Below are positions 11,801-23,418 of a stretch of DNA of 64,000 nucleotides, one piece after another. Origin of the DNA: Tubiluchus corallicola (taxonomy: Eukaryota > Priapulida > Priapulimorpha > Priapulimorphida > Tubiluchidae). Location of the stretch: positions 250,001-314,000 of the forward strand of contig JAQGDQ010002379.1 in assembly GCA_030141605.1 (NCBI GenBank), in the 5' to 3' direction. Within the stretch, counting starts at the first letter, position 1, and every line of letters starts with the position of its first letter. The notes below the pieces were generated by a model, which was not told the DNA's origin, made no database searches, and worked only from the letters and a program-made list of their open reading frames with translations. Made by a program: the position numbers and the translations under genes.

Positions 11801-14800
11801 GTAACCATTTCAGACATTCTCTGCAGTGGATCAGTTACAGAACGAGCAGGCCTGGCACTTTTACGCTCTGAAATAAATGTAAGAATTGCAATCACCAATG
11901 CAATGCAATGCAGCAAACGTTAAATGATGCTCCAAGTCATAGGAAAAATCAAGCTGCACTAAGCATCTTGAACTCCCAGTAAGGTTCTTTTACCTTCTTA
12001 GATAAGCTACGTTTTGTCTAGGAATCGAGTGAATTCTACGAAAAACTGGAAAGCTAAATACAGAAATTTACAGTTTACAATGGCCCAGTCCATGAATGAA
12101 CTTCGACAAATGTAAAGCTTTTGCTTGCATTTAGTCAAAGTACTTCCTTAAGACTGACTAAGTCAACCACACAAGCAATCTCATCAGCCAAGACAGCTTT
12201 CTAGATGGATAAGCTACGCTCACTATTGAAAACAAAGTTCTTATTTGATGAAACATAATGATGTGAAATTTCCCCTTACTTGTCTAGTATTCGTGTTTCA
12301 AAAATTAGAGGTGGCAACATCCTTCAAATTAATTGACAAGCTTACGTGATACGCGGTCCTCCCGAGGCATTATCGCAGCGGGCTTGACGGGCGTGTCCCG
12401 AGACTCTCTAGTTGCAGTTCCTCCGGTAAGAACGTCTGGTTTGCCAGTTGATAAATCTATTCCCAAGCGTGCCACAATGTCGTCTGTTCCTGATCGCTTC
12501 TTAGCAACCATCTTGCCTATAATTACGTAAACACTGTACATGTATTATGGTGCAACTGTGATAGCTTAACAAAATCTACGCAAGCATGTAACATTTCAAA
12601 ATGGCCAACCAAACCTATAAGACGAATCAATGACTTGAATTAAAATACTACATTACGGAGAGAAATAAGGCAATTCAAAGAATCAACTAAAGGGTGGGTT
12701 GTGCTAACGCATTATCTATTTTACAGTTGACTTAAACCTGCCACTCTGTACGACAGAGTGGATGCTCGTACAAACACATTATCTGACTTCTGCTCTCATC
12801 AAGGATTTGGATGGTTTCTAGATGAAGCTTACTCATGGAATGACCAGAATAGCAAAAACAGTTGCAGGTATAGTCTGGTTCTGAGGGTGCCCTCATCACT
12901 GAGTTCACGTCGGTGTAACTTAAGCCAGCCACAAAAAAATTGTTTCTGTCTTACCTCATCAACTCAAAAGATGGCAGCAGGAAGGGAAGAAAATTTTTTT
13001 TTAAAGCTTTGTGAATGTGAATCGTGGAATATCAATTTCATTTGAAATTGAAGTTTGTTTACTTTCCACTGGTTAGTAGTAATGCTTTAAATTTTTTCAA
13101 TGCACATTTATCACGCTTTGATTTTTAGCTTTTTGTTTCACATTACTAAACTGTCGTACAGTATCAATTATCATGTAGTCTCTTTTTTGTATAGTACAAA
13201 TATATGATCTGATAATCACGCCTAAGCGGCAGTACTACTCGGGCGTTAATAGCCATTAATATGCTGATTAGGCAGAAAAAATTATACGTTCTAGCCTCCA
13301 ATACAGTAATCAGCATCATACAAAATGGCAACCCTGGAGAGTTTGGCAACCCAAAAAACATGGATGCATCCTCGCTGAAATAATAATTATTGCATTTTAC
13401 ATTTGAAATTAAAAAGAATGAGTCGGTGAGACTTAATAGGGAAAAGCTGGGAAGAAGAAGATTTGAAATTTAAAAAAATACTATTTTACATGAGTGTGTC
13501 AGTATATGAACATACAAAAACAATTATAAAATTACCCGGGTGATTAGATGGAAACAGAAGTATTTTTACTGTCGGCCTTAGGCATGAGAATCATAATTAT
13601 TAATCCCCTCCTACATGCTTTGCCCACCCTATTGTCACAAAGTTTGTTAGGCCAACATTAACATGTTGTTTTTTAGTTTTTTTATCTGCACCTGCGAGCG
13701 TTCAATGTAATAGTAGTATACTAGTACTTATAACTGTAGAACAGTAGCAGTGGGAAAGGCAGCAGCAACAATTACTGAGTTCATTGCCTTTTAAATGTCT
13801 ACTTAAAACAATGTGGGAATCAAGAAATGGCTTCACTCTACCAATCTATAATTTATAAACTAATAGAAATGGCTTCACTCTACCAATCTATAATTTATAA
13901 ACTAATAGACTATTTACTCAGCAAAATGAAATATTTGTTATGGCTTTCATAACCTTACTTTGAATAAAATGGATGTATCCATATAATCTGCTTAAAATGT
14001 ATATGAAGTATGACTATCACACATTTTAATTAAACTGTAATTATGTTAACCAACCTAAAGGTTTGTCTTTATCAGCAGCAATCCTAGCTTGGCATTCTGC
14101 TTTAATCGCTGCTGCATTGATTGGTTCAAAAGGTTTTCGCCCGGCGTGTCGAACTCGCAACATGTCACCACACACTCTCCGAGCAAGACGAGTCAGAGGT
14201 GTAGTGTGCAGGCAGAATGCTGCCCGAGTCTTTACAATGGGACGAGGACTCCCGGAGCGCATCGCGAAGCCATGCATAGCTGCACAGTGACGAACCAGCT
14301 GCGTGCGCATCTTAAACTCCTTTCCACAACCTGCAAATGAACAAATTTGAACGTGCAATCATAAACCAGGACTATGAAACAGCCAAAAGACTAAACATGA
14401 AAATGATTTCTTTGTTGATTCAAGAAGCCAGAAAATCAATAATGTTTTGATGCAAAATAAAAATGTTTCTTTCACAAAAAGTGCGAATGAGAAAAAAAAT
14501 GAGAAAAACTGTGTTCTTTGTATTTATTTCCAGTCCTTTAAAACACTAGTTTTCATGAACTTTTTCAAGTATTTCCTAGCAAAAATTTGCTCACATATGC
14601 AAAAATACCTCCATAACTGTAGTTCATTCAGCCTATCAGCACATGTGAAAATAAAGAGAAAACCATTAATAATTATGCTGGAAATTTTGATAGAAGTGAG
14701 AGTTCAGTGGACAGGGTTCCTACAGAATTTTAAAATAAATTTCCATGACCTCCGAAACTTTTACCTGACCAAATATAGATTTTCCATGACGAAGATAAGC

Positions 14801-17800
14801 AGAAACTGTATTACCAGTAAACGTAATTAAACATTTTTATGTGTGGACATTCATACATATACTGATATATAATGTGTCTGCACAATTGCAGTAGTGCTAA
14901 CGAAATGACACTAATTACATTAAATAAACTTTCTTAATCCAATCATTATTTTTGGCACAGAAATTGAAACTGGGAGCCTGCCATAGCAAAATTTTATTTG
15001 AATACGAATCGCTGAAAAATATGTTTGAAAAAATATCGGTCCATGGTGATTATTTTTGCAACGATTTCCAATTTCCCGGACTTTTCACCCCATTTTCATC
15101 ATTTTCCCTGACTTTTCCATGACTTTCCAGGATAGCCTGCATTTTTAAGGATTTTCCCTGACCGTGGGAACCTGAGTGGAGCATGCATGTGACGGAAAAG
15201 GAGAGTAAATATTTCTACTGACATTCATAAGTTCTTATCAAGGTTGTAGAGTTGTGTTTAATTTGACAAGATATATTCAATGTGAATTTTCTTTTATATT
15301 TAAAATAAATCGAGTCCAAAAAATGTTGCATGATTTTAATAAGTAAAACTGAACTGTTACTGTCACCTTGAATAATTTTCAACTCACCAAGAACACTGCA
15401 TTTATATGTCTGCATCTGCATCTGAGCAGCCTGATTTTCTGCCTGCTCTAATCGGGTTGGCATTTTCAGGCCTCCGTACTTCTTCCAGTATGTCCAGCAG
15501 TTGGCACAAACACGACAGTGCAGGTGCGATGCACCCCAAGCATACCTGGGAAAAAAAACGTAAATAAAAATAGTGAAGTTCAACACAATAATTGCAGAAG
15601 AATTTAAAGTCAACAAACTGATCATTAGTGCCTTGGAATATTTTATACAATTTGCCACTCAGTACGCCAAGTTCAAGCCACTAGTAACAAGGATTATGTA
15701 TTTTGACATGCATTTTTGAGGATAGAAGCTTCTCACAGTATCCTTTAAGATGAGAAATTGAACTGCTCATTTTTATTTATTTATTTTTAGTTATTACGAA
15801 AACACCAAACAACAATACAATATAGCAAAACACATTACGATGACAAGGTGTACATAAGATTATATAATTACATTAATTTCATAATAAAATTGGCATGACA
15901 TGATATCATTAATGATGCAGGTGTTAGGGTGCAAAAAGGGAAGGTAAAAAATGATGGACTGATAGTGTAGGAGATGGGAATTAGTACGATTAGGTTAGTG
16001 AAATGATGTGGATTAGTTGAATATGAGATTGCTATTAAGACATTGCAAAAATATATATATATATTTATGAACAGAAGTACACTATCGGCCAGTCTGTCAC
16101 TCACTGTAAATCTGAACATACGCGTGAACATACTATACAAGGTCAACCTTTAATTCGCATTAAAGAATAAAGTTTTCAAACTTTTTTTGAATCTTGGTAA
16201 CGACGAAGTTGAATTAGTACTTGCAGGTATTTTGTTCCGCATGGTTATTGTCTCTTTACCACATTTGGAAGCACTTATCTCAAGAAATCTCTGACAGATA
16301 AACCCAATTGCCAAAACAGCTTACCACTGATGTGAAACACTGGTAAAGCAGCTTTCACACGCACGAGAATCGACACCCTCAAATCCATTTCTTTGGCCCT
16401 GAATTGCTGCAGGGTTAGGTTTGTTGTAGTTTGGAATGTACACTTGTTTCAACTTGCTTTCTGCCTCAACGGCTTTTACACGTTTCTGCTGTACATAACG
16501 GTCTGTTGTTTTCCACATGTAGTAGTATCTGAAATAAAAAAATGGATCACATAGAGTATAAAAAAACATAAAATTTTGAATGATCACCCAACGAAAAGAT
16601 CGACGCTGGTCTCCACCAACTATGGCTTCGAACAATAACCTTTATTGAAAAATACTAAGCTAGAAAATTAATGCAGTGTTTGTGTTCTTTTTAAACAACT
16701 TTCACTCTTATAATTTCCAAACACACTTTTTTATCAAAAAACCATTTTACCATATTTCCAAGAAACACTTAAGCTCTTAAAAGGTTTTTCAGACCTAATA
16801 TTATATTACTACTCCTTGCAAAATAAAATTATGGATGTAAAATTGCAATCTAGCACCTGGATGTAAGGTATACCACTAATGTCACACAACTACATAAGGT
16901 AAAAGCAAAAAAACTAACCAGTTCTTCATAATTTTAATGGCTACTCAAGCATCTGTTTATCTTAAGCAACAATTCAATGAACAAACACTTCACAATTAAA
17001 TAGTACAGCAGGAAATAAAGTTAAGATTATATACTAAAGAGTGATTGCTCTGAGTTCTAACAATTTCTCATCATTGTTTCATCTGCCATATTGGTGAACT
17101 GTTGACAAGTTGGCTTCTGGTAGTGAAATGTCGCAAATCTTAAATCTATAAACCAAATTTTCAACATTACTGTACATGCGCATACTCTATAATGTTCTTT
17201 AAAGATTTCCATGGTAAGAAGTCTTGTCTAATGTCACCAAAATCTTTTCCGTATTTCTCAATGGCTTCTTCAAAAAGATTTGCTTCGGCAGCCGACCACT
17301 CCTCCATTTCATCGCGACACAAGACTGGGCCACTTGGTGGCACAAGTGTTGAAATTGCCTTTGAGAGATCGTAACCTATAAAAAATACACTCTAGCAAGA
17401 CGTTGTTAACCGCAAAAAAAATTAAAAGTACATTATTGTATTAATGTACACAAAAGTGCATTAATTATAATAACTGCAAACAGGTTAACTAAACTGTGTA
17501 AATAAAATTTAGCTATATTTTTCTATCTAATAAAAAATACCACTCTATAAATTACAGAAAAGTAACAACATGAGACAGGCTTTCCAACGTTCACTACGTT
17601 TCAAACTTCAATTATAGAAACCTTGATAAAATCCTCAAAAATCATACTCACTGCTAACACATACTGTGTTTTAAATATAGTAATTTTTAAATAAAAACTG
17701 TCATTTCAAAGGCACCTTTACACTAACAACCAATAAATTGGTTGGTTACTATTAATTTAAGCAAGCTTAGACAAATTTTTTTAAGTTATATCGGATACAG

Positions 17801-20800
17801 TATATAGTTGCAGCTAGTACTTTGGCCAGAAATCTAAGCTCTCTAAAGCTAATACAGTAGGTGTCACTTAATAGACTCACTTTGGGACCGAAGTGTTTTT
17901 GTCCAATTAACCGACTGAACCTATTAACCGATGGGTACAGTATTACTGGTATAGAAGTATGAGTCAACAGCTTACTATGCACTGCAAATGTTTTAATGAA
18001 TTTTAATGGATCTGCTGTTGTATGATCACGCATAAATTTTCGAAAGAAATACTTAGTGTTTGGCGTGCTTAAACTGTTAGTGGTGCCCGTGTTTCCCCGC
18101 AAGTAGCTTCGTCGGTAGGTTCGCCTAAGCTCCTGCTTGCTATAATTGTGACATACTTACTGTACTGTGTAACTACGGCCAAATCACGTTGAAAACACCG
18201 GTTCTCATCTGATCACCGAAGTTAAGCAACATAGAGCCTGGTTAGTGCGCCTAGGAATACCAGGTGCTGTAGGCTTGCGGGATGCCCACACTGTATCTCG
18301 ACACTAGGCAAGGAGCTGCACAAGCAGCCAAAGACTAGAGGGCGGAGGAGGTCAAGTGACTCAATGGCCATGTGTAGAGGAGTAAACCTTCCAAATCAGG
18401 AGTGGAGCCCCGAAGGCGGACCAGTGTGCAGTGTGCTCACTGACTCCGGCAGCTCCTGCAGCCAACTTGGTGCCAAACGTATCGCCCCGCTTTCCTTTGG
18501 ACTACACCAGGGATGCCAGCAACTGTACTGTACCTGCATCCAGCAACATCTAACTGATAAGACATTCTGGCAAAAATAGTCAGAGCTTCAAAAACAAATC
18601 GCTAAGCAAGTGACTAAATGTTTAGCTTTCAAGAATTCTTGGGTAACCAGGTTAATTGCAGTGGCCAGGCGGGTCAAAGCAAACCATTAGGCTAGCATAT
18701 TAGCATATGATAAACGTTCCTGCTTATAAACAAAACGGTACTTAACATGATTGTTTCTTATGTATATTATAGGACAAAAGCGAACTAAGATGATATAAAA
18801 GTCATAAAAGCTTATTAATCATGGGAAAGTGTCTTATTGAATCATGTGAAGCAAAAATATTGATTCAATTATGCAGAGTTATTTAAGTCAATTACCGACA
18901 GTATTTATGTACATTTCAATAGAAGTGGCCCGTACCAGGCGTTTTTGAGTCAATTAATTGATTGAGTCTATTAACCGTGAGTCAATTAAGTGCACCTACT
19001 GTATCAATTTAATAACCCGCGCCTACAAAGTTATTAAAACAGAAAAGAAATATTAGCAAACTAATCAACTAAGGTGTTTACCGGACAAGTGCAATACATT
19101 CATTGCATGGAATAAAGTTACATCTCTAGAAGCAGCAGCCGCGCTCATGTGCAGACTCGGCTGTTTGACCGTACTAGAACAATCTAAAGCACGAGCAAAT
19201 GTTCCCACTGACCGAGCAATGACCATAAACTGGTCAATTTGAATATCAGATAATGGATTCTCTGGCGTGTAAATAAGACTTTCCAGTTCAGACACAACAC
19301 GATTGTCAGATTCACCTAAAAACAGACAAACACATTAGTACAGCAAGTCTTCACTTAACGACGCTAATGCACTCCAGCAAAATGTGACATTAAGCGAAAC
19401 GTCGTTAAACGAAACCAAGACTTCCATGGAAAGTAATGTAAAAGAATTGAGATACGTTCCAGAAGCAAAAATCGATGCTGCTTAAATTGTATACATCAAA
19501 TGTTTTATGAGTTTTATTCATATTTCTACTGATTAATTGCCAGAAACCATCTATCTTTCTTACCAAAATCTAGCTAGACTGGATATGGGTCTATTGAAAC
19601 CTGTATACAGACAGTTCACATTTAAACAATGCAAAGAGAAGGCCTAGCCCTGCATGAAGCCATCTTGAGGCAATTTCAGGAAGTATTAATCTGGTTGTTA
19701 TAGCAACAAGTTGCACACAAAATTCCTTGGCATCAAGTTTAAACTCAGGTGTCTGGAGACTGGATCGGCAAATAGATCTTCATACAAGCGGCTAGAATTT
19801 AGTACGCAGATAGTTGGGAACCAAAAGCATTATAATAATTACACTGTTTGGGTTACTAATGTGCTTTTAGAACAAAATTATGCAATTTGCATGGCTTTTA
19901 TACTCCAAATTAGGCAAAAAAAAGTTGTTGATAAAAAATGGTTGTCAGCAACTTAAAAAATCGTCTTTAAAACGAAACGTGTGTCGTTAAGTGAGAAAAT
20001 GGTGTCAAATGTTCAGCGGTGTTAAAACGAAACGTTGTTAAACGGGGAGTCGTTAAGCAAGGACTTGCTGTAAATGAGAACTGAAAAGATATGGCTTCAG
20101 AATAACAAGAAAGCTCTGAGGGCATTGTGTTCCGTGCAGATTGATTTGTGACATTTTGTTGCTATTTTCTCCCTTTCAAGTGCAAAAAGGAAAAGCTGAC
20201 TAAATCACTGCACACGAAGCCATATCATAGTGCGATATCACGAACATTTCAGTGTTTTCTGAACTTAATCATGCGCTGAGTTGTCTGTATTTTTCAGATT
20301 AATGCAAATATATGTCATGTAAGCGAAGATCTTGGATAATCTATGACTTCATGCACCATTTTAATTCCTTTCTTTTTGCATTCAGTTGTCTCTGAAGTTT
20401 ATACACTTGTCAAAGGCTCACTAAAACAATCTAGTAGAAAAAGCCTTCTGACTGCTTTTTTGCACTTTTTTTCTGAACTTTTTTAGTAAAAAACAGATCT
20501 GGCAATTGATAAGCGCACAAAAGCAGATGAGTCAAAATATTTTAGAGTGAAGACAATGTTGCGAGGTGCAACAAACATAAAACATATTGCAATAAAACAT
20601 CTCAGAAATGTGTTCAATACCGATATTACGATTCTTGTTTTTAGGCTGGTAAATTATAAGAAATATTTACATCAATTGCAAAACACACATTGCTTGAATG
20701 TAACAACTGAAAAGCTTATTCTCACAAAAAGTAATTTATGTAACATTAAATTACCTTCTCCAAGAAGGTTTTGTATCTCAGCTTGGAAGTTGCTCCCAAC

Positions 20801-23418
20801 ACGTATTTCTCCTTTATCAGCTAGCAAAGTTTTCTGCGTCGGATCATAGACTAATGAGTAGAAGAAAGCATCATCTCTGTCTAAGTAGCTGTTCAACGAT
20901 TCAGTCTCATTTAGTAAGGCAACCGAGCATTTACCTCTGATATGTGTGGCAGGGAGTGTTTCAACCTAAATACAAAATAAATTGTGATAAGCACAGTTTA
21001 GATTGTTGTAACTTGAGCTTGTTAACGAAGTTATATTGAAGTTCATTTCTGAACAAATTCTGAAAGTAAGCAATTAATCAAGTTAAGCATTTTATCATTA
21101 CTAGGGTTCAATCAAAAAATGCTTCTTAATAGTGTTTCCATGGGTACAATGCACCCAAGTAATTCATCACATTGTTTACTACCAGTGCCTGATAGTTCTA
21201 CCCAATTCACACAATGAAAATGCAAACGTTATTGTTAAGACGATATTGATCATTTAAGAATTTAAAATATAAAGGCCACCTTCTGCTGCACACTTCTGCA
21301 GTAACAGACAATTAACTGCTGCCTTGGCAGTGCCCAAGGCTAACAGCCAGATGACAGATGACGCCACTTTTGACATAGAGGTGACTTACAAAAAACAATT
21401 CATTACGATGAGGCTAACTATCCAAATAAAACTATTTATTAAAGGAAAAGCTGATGATTGTTTAGACTCAATCTCATTTTAATTTACTGTCCAAAATATA
21501 AATTTTCTTGCCAATGAAAGTTAGCAATTGTCTCTTATATTTGAATAATAAGCTTAGAAAGTTAATTAATGGCAACCAAACACAACTATTGCTTACGTCA
21601 GAAACTAATCACAGTTTGGGCAATGGCAGGTATCTTCCCTTGCGTGTCAAGCACATTTACAGTGTTATAGTACTGCGATGTCACGAAAATGGGCTCTATG
21701 TCATATGACGTCAGAAACTAACACTGCAGTTCATGATCATGGTTGTCACGGTAACGCCTTCTATTTGGCGGTCACATGCATGTGACAAAAAGGCGCTGTT
21801 GCCAATCTTAGTAGATTCACTGAGCCGTGCATAGCTTTGAAAGTTTAACAAAATTTGAGTATCCAAGGCAATTATTATTTAATCTCAGCTTTGATTTAAG
21901 AAAAGCTATTATAGTTTTCAATATTTTAGAGCACACTTTATTCTGAACTAATGTTTACCCAATCGTCCGGTTTTCCTTTAACAATTAAAAACCTATTTCA
22001 CATCACTAACAATGATATGAATACTCGGATTTTTTAGTTTAACAACACACAAAAAGGATAATATTGATTATTTCATTCCCCTAGCCTCTACAAGTATTAA
22101 TAGACCTCAGCACAGTACCTAGGCTGACATATCTGACTCACTGATAAAAGCGTGTAATTAAGTAGTTCAGGAGTCTGACAGAATAAAACAGCCAAATATG
22201 GCATGAAGCAAAACATTAACTTTCGTGAGTTTCAGCTCACGAGTTGTCCCTCAGCATGCAATAAATGAATGCTTGTTGTTAATGTAACAGTGCAGTTAGT
22301 TGACATATACCAACGTTGCTTTTATTTTAATAATATAAATGACTTTAATTTCTTCACTGCTGTTGTATCTTAACAATTGTGCACCCAGGTACCCGACAAT
22401 AATAATAATAATAATAATAATAATAGTAATTTTATCTTCCTCCATAAATATACAATGATTTGACAATAAAATACACAAAAATACAAACGAACATAGGAAA
22501 AAGGGTGGCGAAAAACCAAAGGTTATCGAGTCAACCACCCTTCTCAAAGGACAGTAAACAAAAGGATGCTAATGACACTAGACACAACTATATTAAAAAA
22601 TACATAAACGTGCAGAAATACAAAAACAAAAATACAACAGCAAAAAAAATCAAAAACCAAAAACCATGACAAATTTGCAAACTACTAAGCAACTCATAGA
22701 AAGTGAGTTTGCACCTTATAAAAAATGTTTTTTATAAGGTGTAAGGAAAATGGTATCGGTGTTAGATTTCTTCTGCACTTGTAAACACTACTTCCTAATA
22801 TTACATTTTGATACTAAGACCTTACACAAAGTTAATTCCTGAGAAATTATGAACAGATTCAGTAAAACTAAGTGGTTGGAACAAACCTGTAAACATGAAA
22901 ACTGTGAAAGCATTAAAAATAGATAAAACTGTTTTGATAAAAATGCTAATCTACTACTATAACACATCTTAACTGCATAAATAATAAATACACAGCTAAA
23001 TAATAAAAAAATTGACAATTGCTTACCTGTCGGGAAAGAAAAAGTTCGCGATGCCGCAACTGATGGCTCTGTTTTTCAGACAGTTTATCATCATGCTCTT
23101 CTTCAAGAGCACTCTGATGTTTATCTGCCAGCATAAGCAGGCCTCCGGATATGTCCCGACGTCGATAAAAGCACATAACTTTAGCTTCAACATTTCCTGC
23201 AAAAACAGGTTGAGTAGCCAGTATAGCAACAATAACTTGGGCATATTTTCTACGTGCTTATCAGTGTGCAAGGATACATGCAGGAAATATTTTAAAAAAG
23301 TGTTCTACTTGCCCGTTTGTGTTTTATTAAGTTCTTCTATTCTGCGAATGAGGAATGGCGATGTTGAGGACGTCTCGAAGAAAACGTAATCGCCGACTCG
23401 ATACATGTTTGCTGCCAT
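8826..23418 (-). CDS. MTA: MTA family protein (NuRD complex subunit), complete, 12 coding exons
   Basis: Metastasis-associated protein, a nuclear scaffold that recruits HDAC1/2 and RBBP4/7 to the NuRD chromatin-remodelling complex. Exons (5' to 3'): 23418-23313, 23196-23027, 20965-20755, 19315-19082, 17375-17186, 16528-16325, 15545-15388, 14330-14055, 12516-12346, 11867-11724, 9313-9085, 8946-8826 (stop). All phases join to 737 codons, near the ~715 aa of human MTA1. The protein opens [12 protein letters not shown] like its relatives. Order: BAH (about 1-165), ELM2 (DNPLS/QIDQF-type, [12 protein letters not shown], about 165-245), SANT (about 258-318, FLPWKSL then [11 protein letters not shown]), GATA-type finger C361/C364/C382/C385, C2H2 finger C421/C426/H439/H444 split by intron 7, the TRLARR RBBP-binding region (exon 8), KRHLLNW (exon 11) and an acidic-type end SDQVVILD. 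Intron 1 is GC-AG; all others are GT-AG. Introns hold several MITEs. Family assignment is near certain; the orthologue number among vertebrate MTA1-3 is not assignable. Confidence 0.97.
13823..13908. repeat. exact 42-bp tandem duplication in MTA intron 8
   Basis: Two identical adjacent 42-bp copies (13823-13864 and 13865-13906, plus two further bases), starting AGAAATGGCTTCACTC. Identity suggests a recent event. Confidence 0.95.
14712..15174. mobile_element. MITE with CAGGGTTCC termini in MTA intron 7
   Basis: Left end CAGGGTTCCTACAGAATTTT; right end as reverse complement CAGGTTCCCACGGTCAGGGA. The direct repeat AGTGGA flanks it (14706-14711 and 15175-15180). The interior has recurring TTTCCATGAC/TTTCCCTGAC motifs near both ends. 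No coding capacity. Superfamily is uncertain because the duplication is 6 bp; hAT-like ends are a possibility. Confidence 0.75.
15771..16315 (-). mobile_element. LINE 3' fragment in MTA intron 6
   Basis: Read on the minus strand, a frame near 16150-16310 gives [12 protein letters not shown] after a [11 protein letters not shown]-type stretch, similar to the last residues of many non-LTR polymerases. The low-coordinate end is an A-rich tail (TTTTTATTTATTTATTTTTA on the plus strand). Assignment rests on a short motif. Confidence 0.45.
18169..18521 (+). mobile_element. 5S-rRNA-derived retroposed insertion (SINE3-like), nested in a pogo-like element
   Basis: Starts with a 5S rRNA-like head (18170-18276) followed by about 245 bp of unrelated, GC-richer body. 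An exact 10-bp direct repeat ACTGTACTGT flanks the unit (18159-18168 and 18522-18531), as expected of target-primed integration. A simple-repeat tail is not evident. 5S-derived SINEs (SINE3) are known in other animals; the body here is not one I recognise. Confidence 0.65.
18170..18276 (+). pseudogene. 5S rRNA pseudogene with internal deletion
   Basis: Matches 5S rRNA almost from end to end: ACTACGGCCAAATCACG at the 5' side, CCGGTTCTCATCTGATCACC, CGAAGTTAAGCAACATAGAG (box A region) and GGAATACCAGGTGCTGTAGG at the 3' side. About 15 bases are missing after GGTTAGT, removing most of box C (GGATGGGTGACC-type), so it is shorter than the usual 120 nt and probably not a functional ribosomal gene. 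Confidence 0.85.
19341..20070. mobile_element. pogo/Tigger-like MITE in MTA intron 3
   Basis: Left end CAGCAAGTCTTCACTTAACG; right end as reverse complement CAGCAAGTCCTTGCTTAACG. TA flanks both sides (19339-19340, 20071-20072). Subterminal GTTAAACGAAAC/AAACGAAACG motifs are repeated. A related single end lies at 27154. No transposase. Confidence 0.85.
22397..22425. repeat. (AAT)n microsatellite
   Basis: About ten AAT units in MTA intron 2. Confidence 0.9.
23197..23312 (-). other. GC-AG intron (MTA intron 1)
   Basis: On the minus strand exon 1 ends ACG G and is followed by GCAAGTAG, the usual consensus of a GC-type donor. The acceptor is TGTTTTTGCAG before GAAATGTT. Joining here restores G-N-V-E-A-K, the sequence expected in MTA proteins. 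The nearby GT site 4 bases further on shifts the frame and gives a stop within four codons. Confidence 0.85.

Larger units (their letters stand above)
17855..19001. mobile_element. pogo/Tigger-like DNA element in MTA intron 4
   Basis: Inverted ends: CAGTAGGTGTCACTTAATAG on the left and CAGTAGGTGCACTTAATTGA as reverse complement of the right, with TA on both outer sides (17853-17854, 19002-19003). Subterminal CAATTAACCGACT/TATTAACCG motifs recur at both ends, as in pogo-type MITEs. The interior holds the 5S-derived insertion. No transposase frame was seen. Confidence 0.75.

Noticed and set aside
18170-18276. Functional 5S rRNA gene
   Set aside because: About 15 bases including box C are missing, it is single, and lies in a transposon in an intron.
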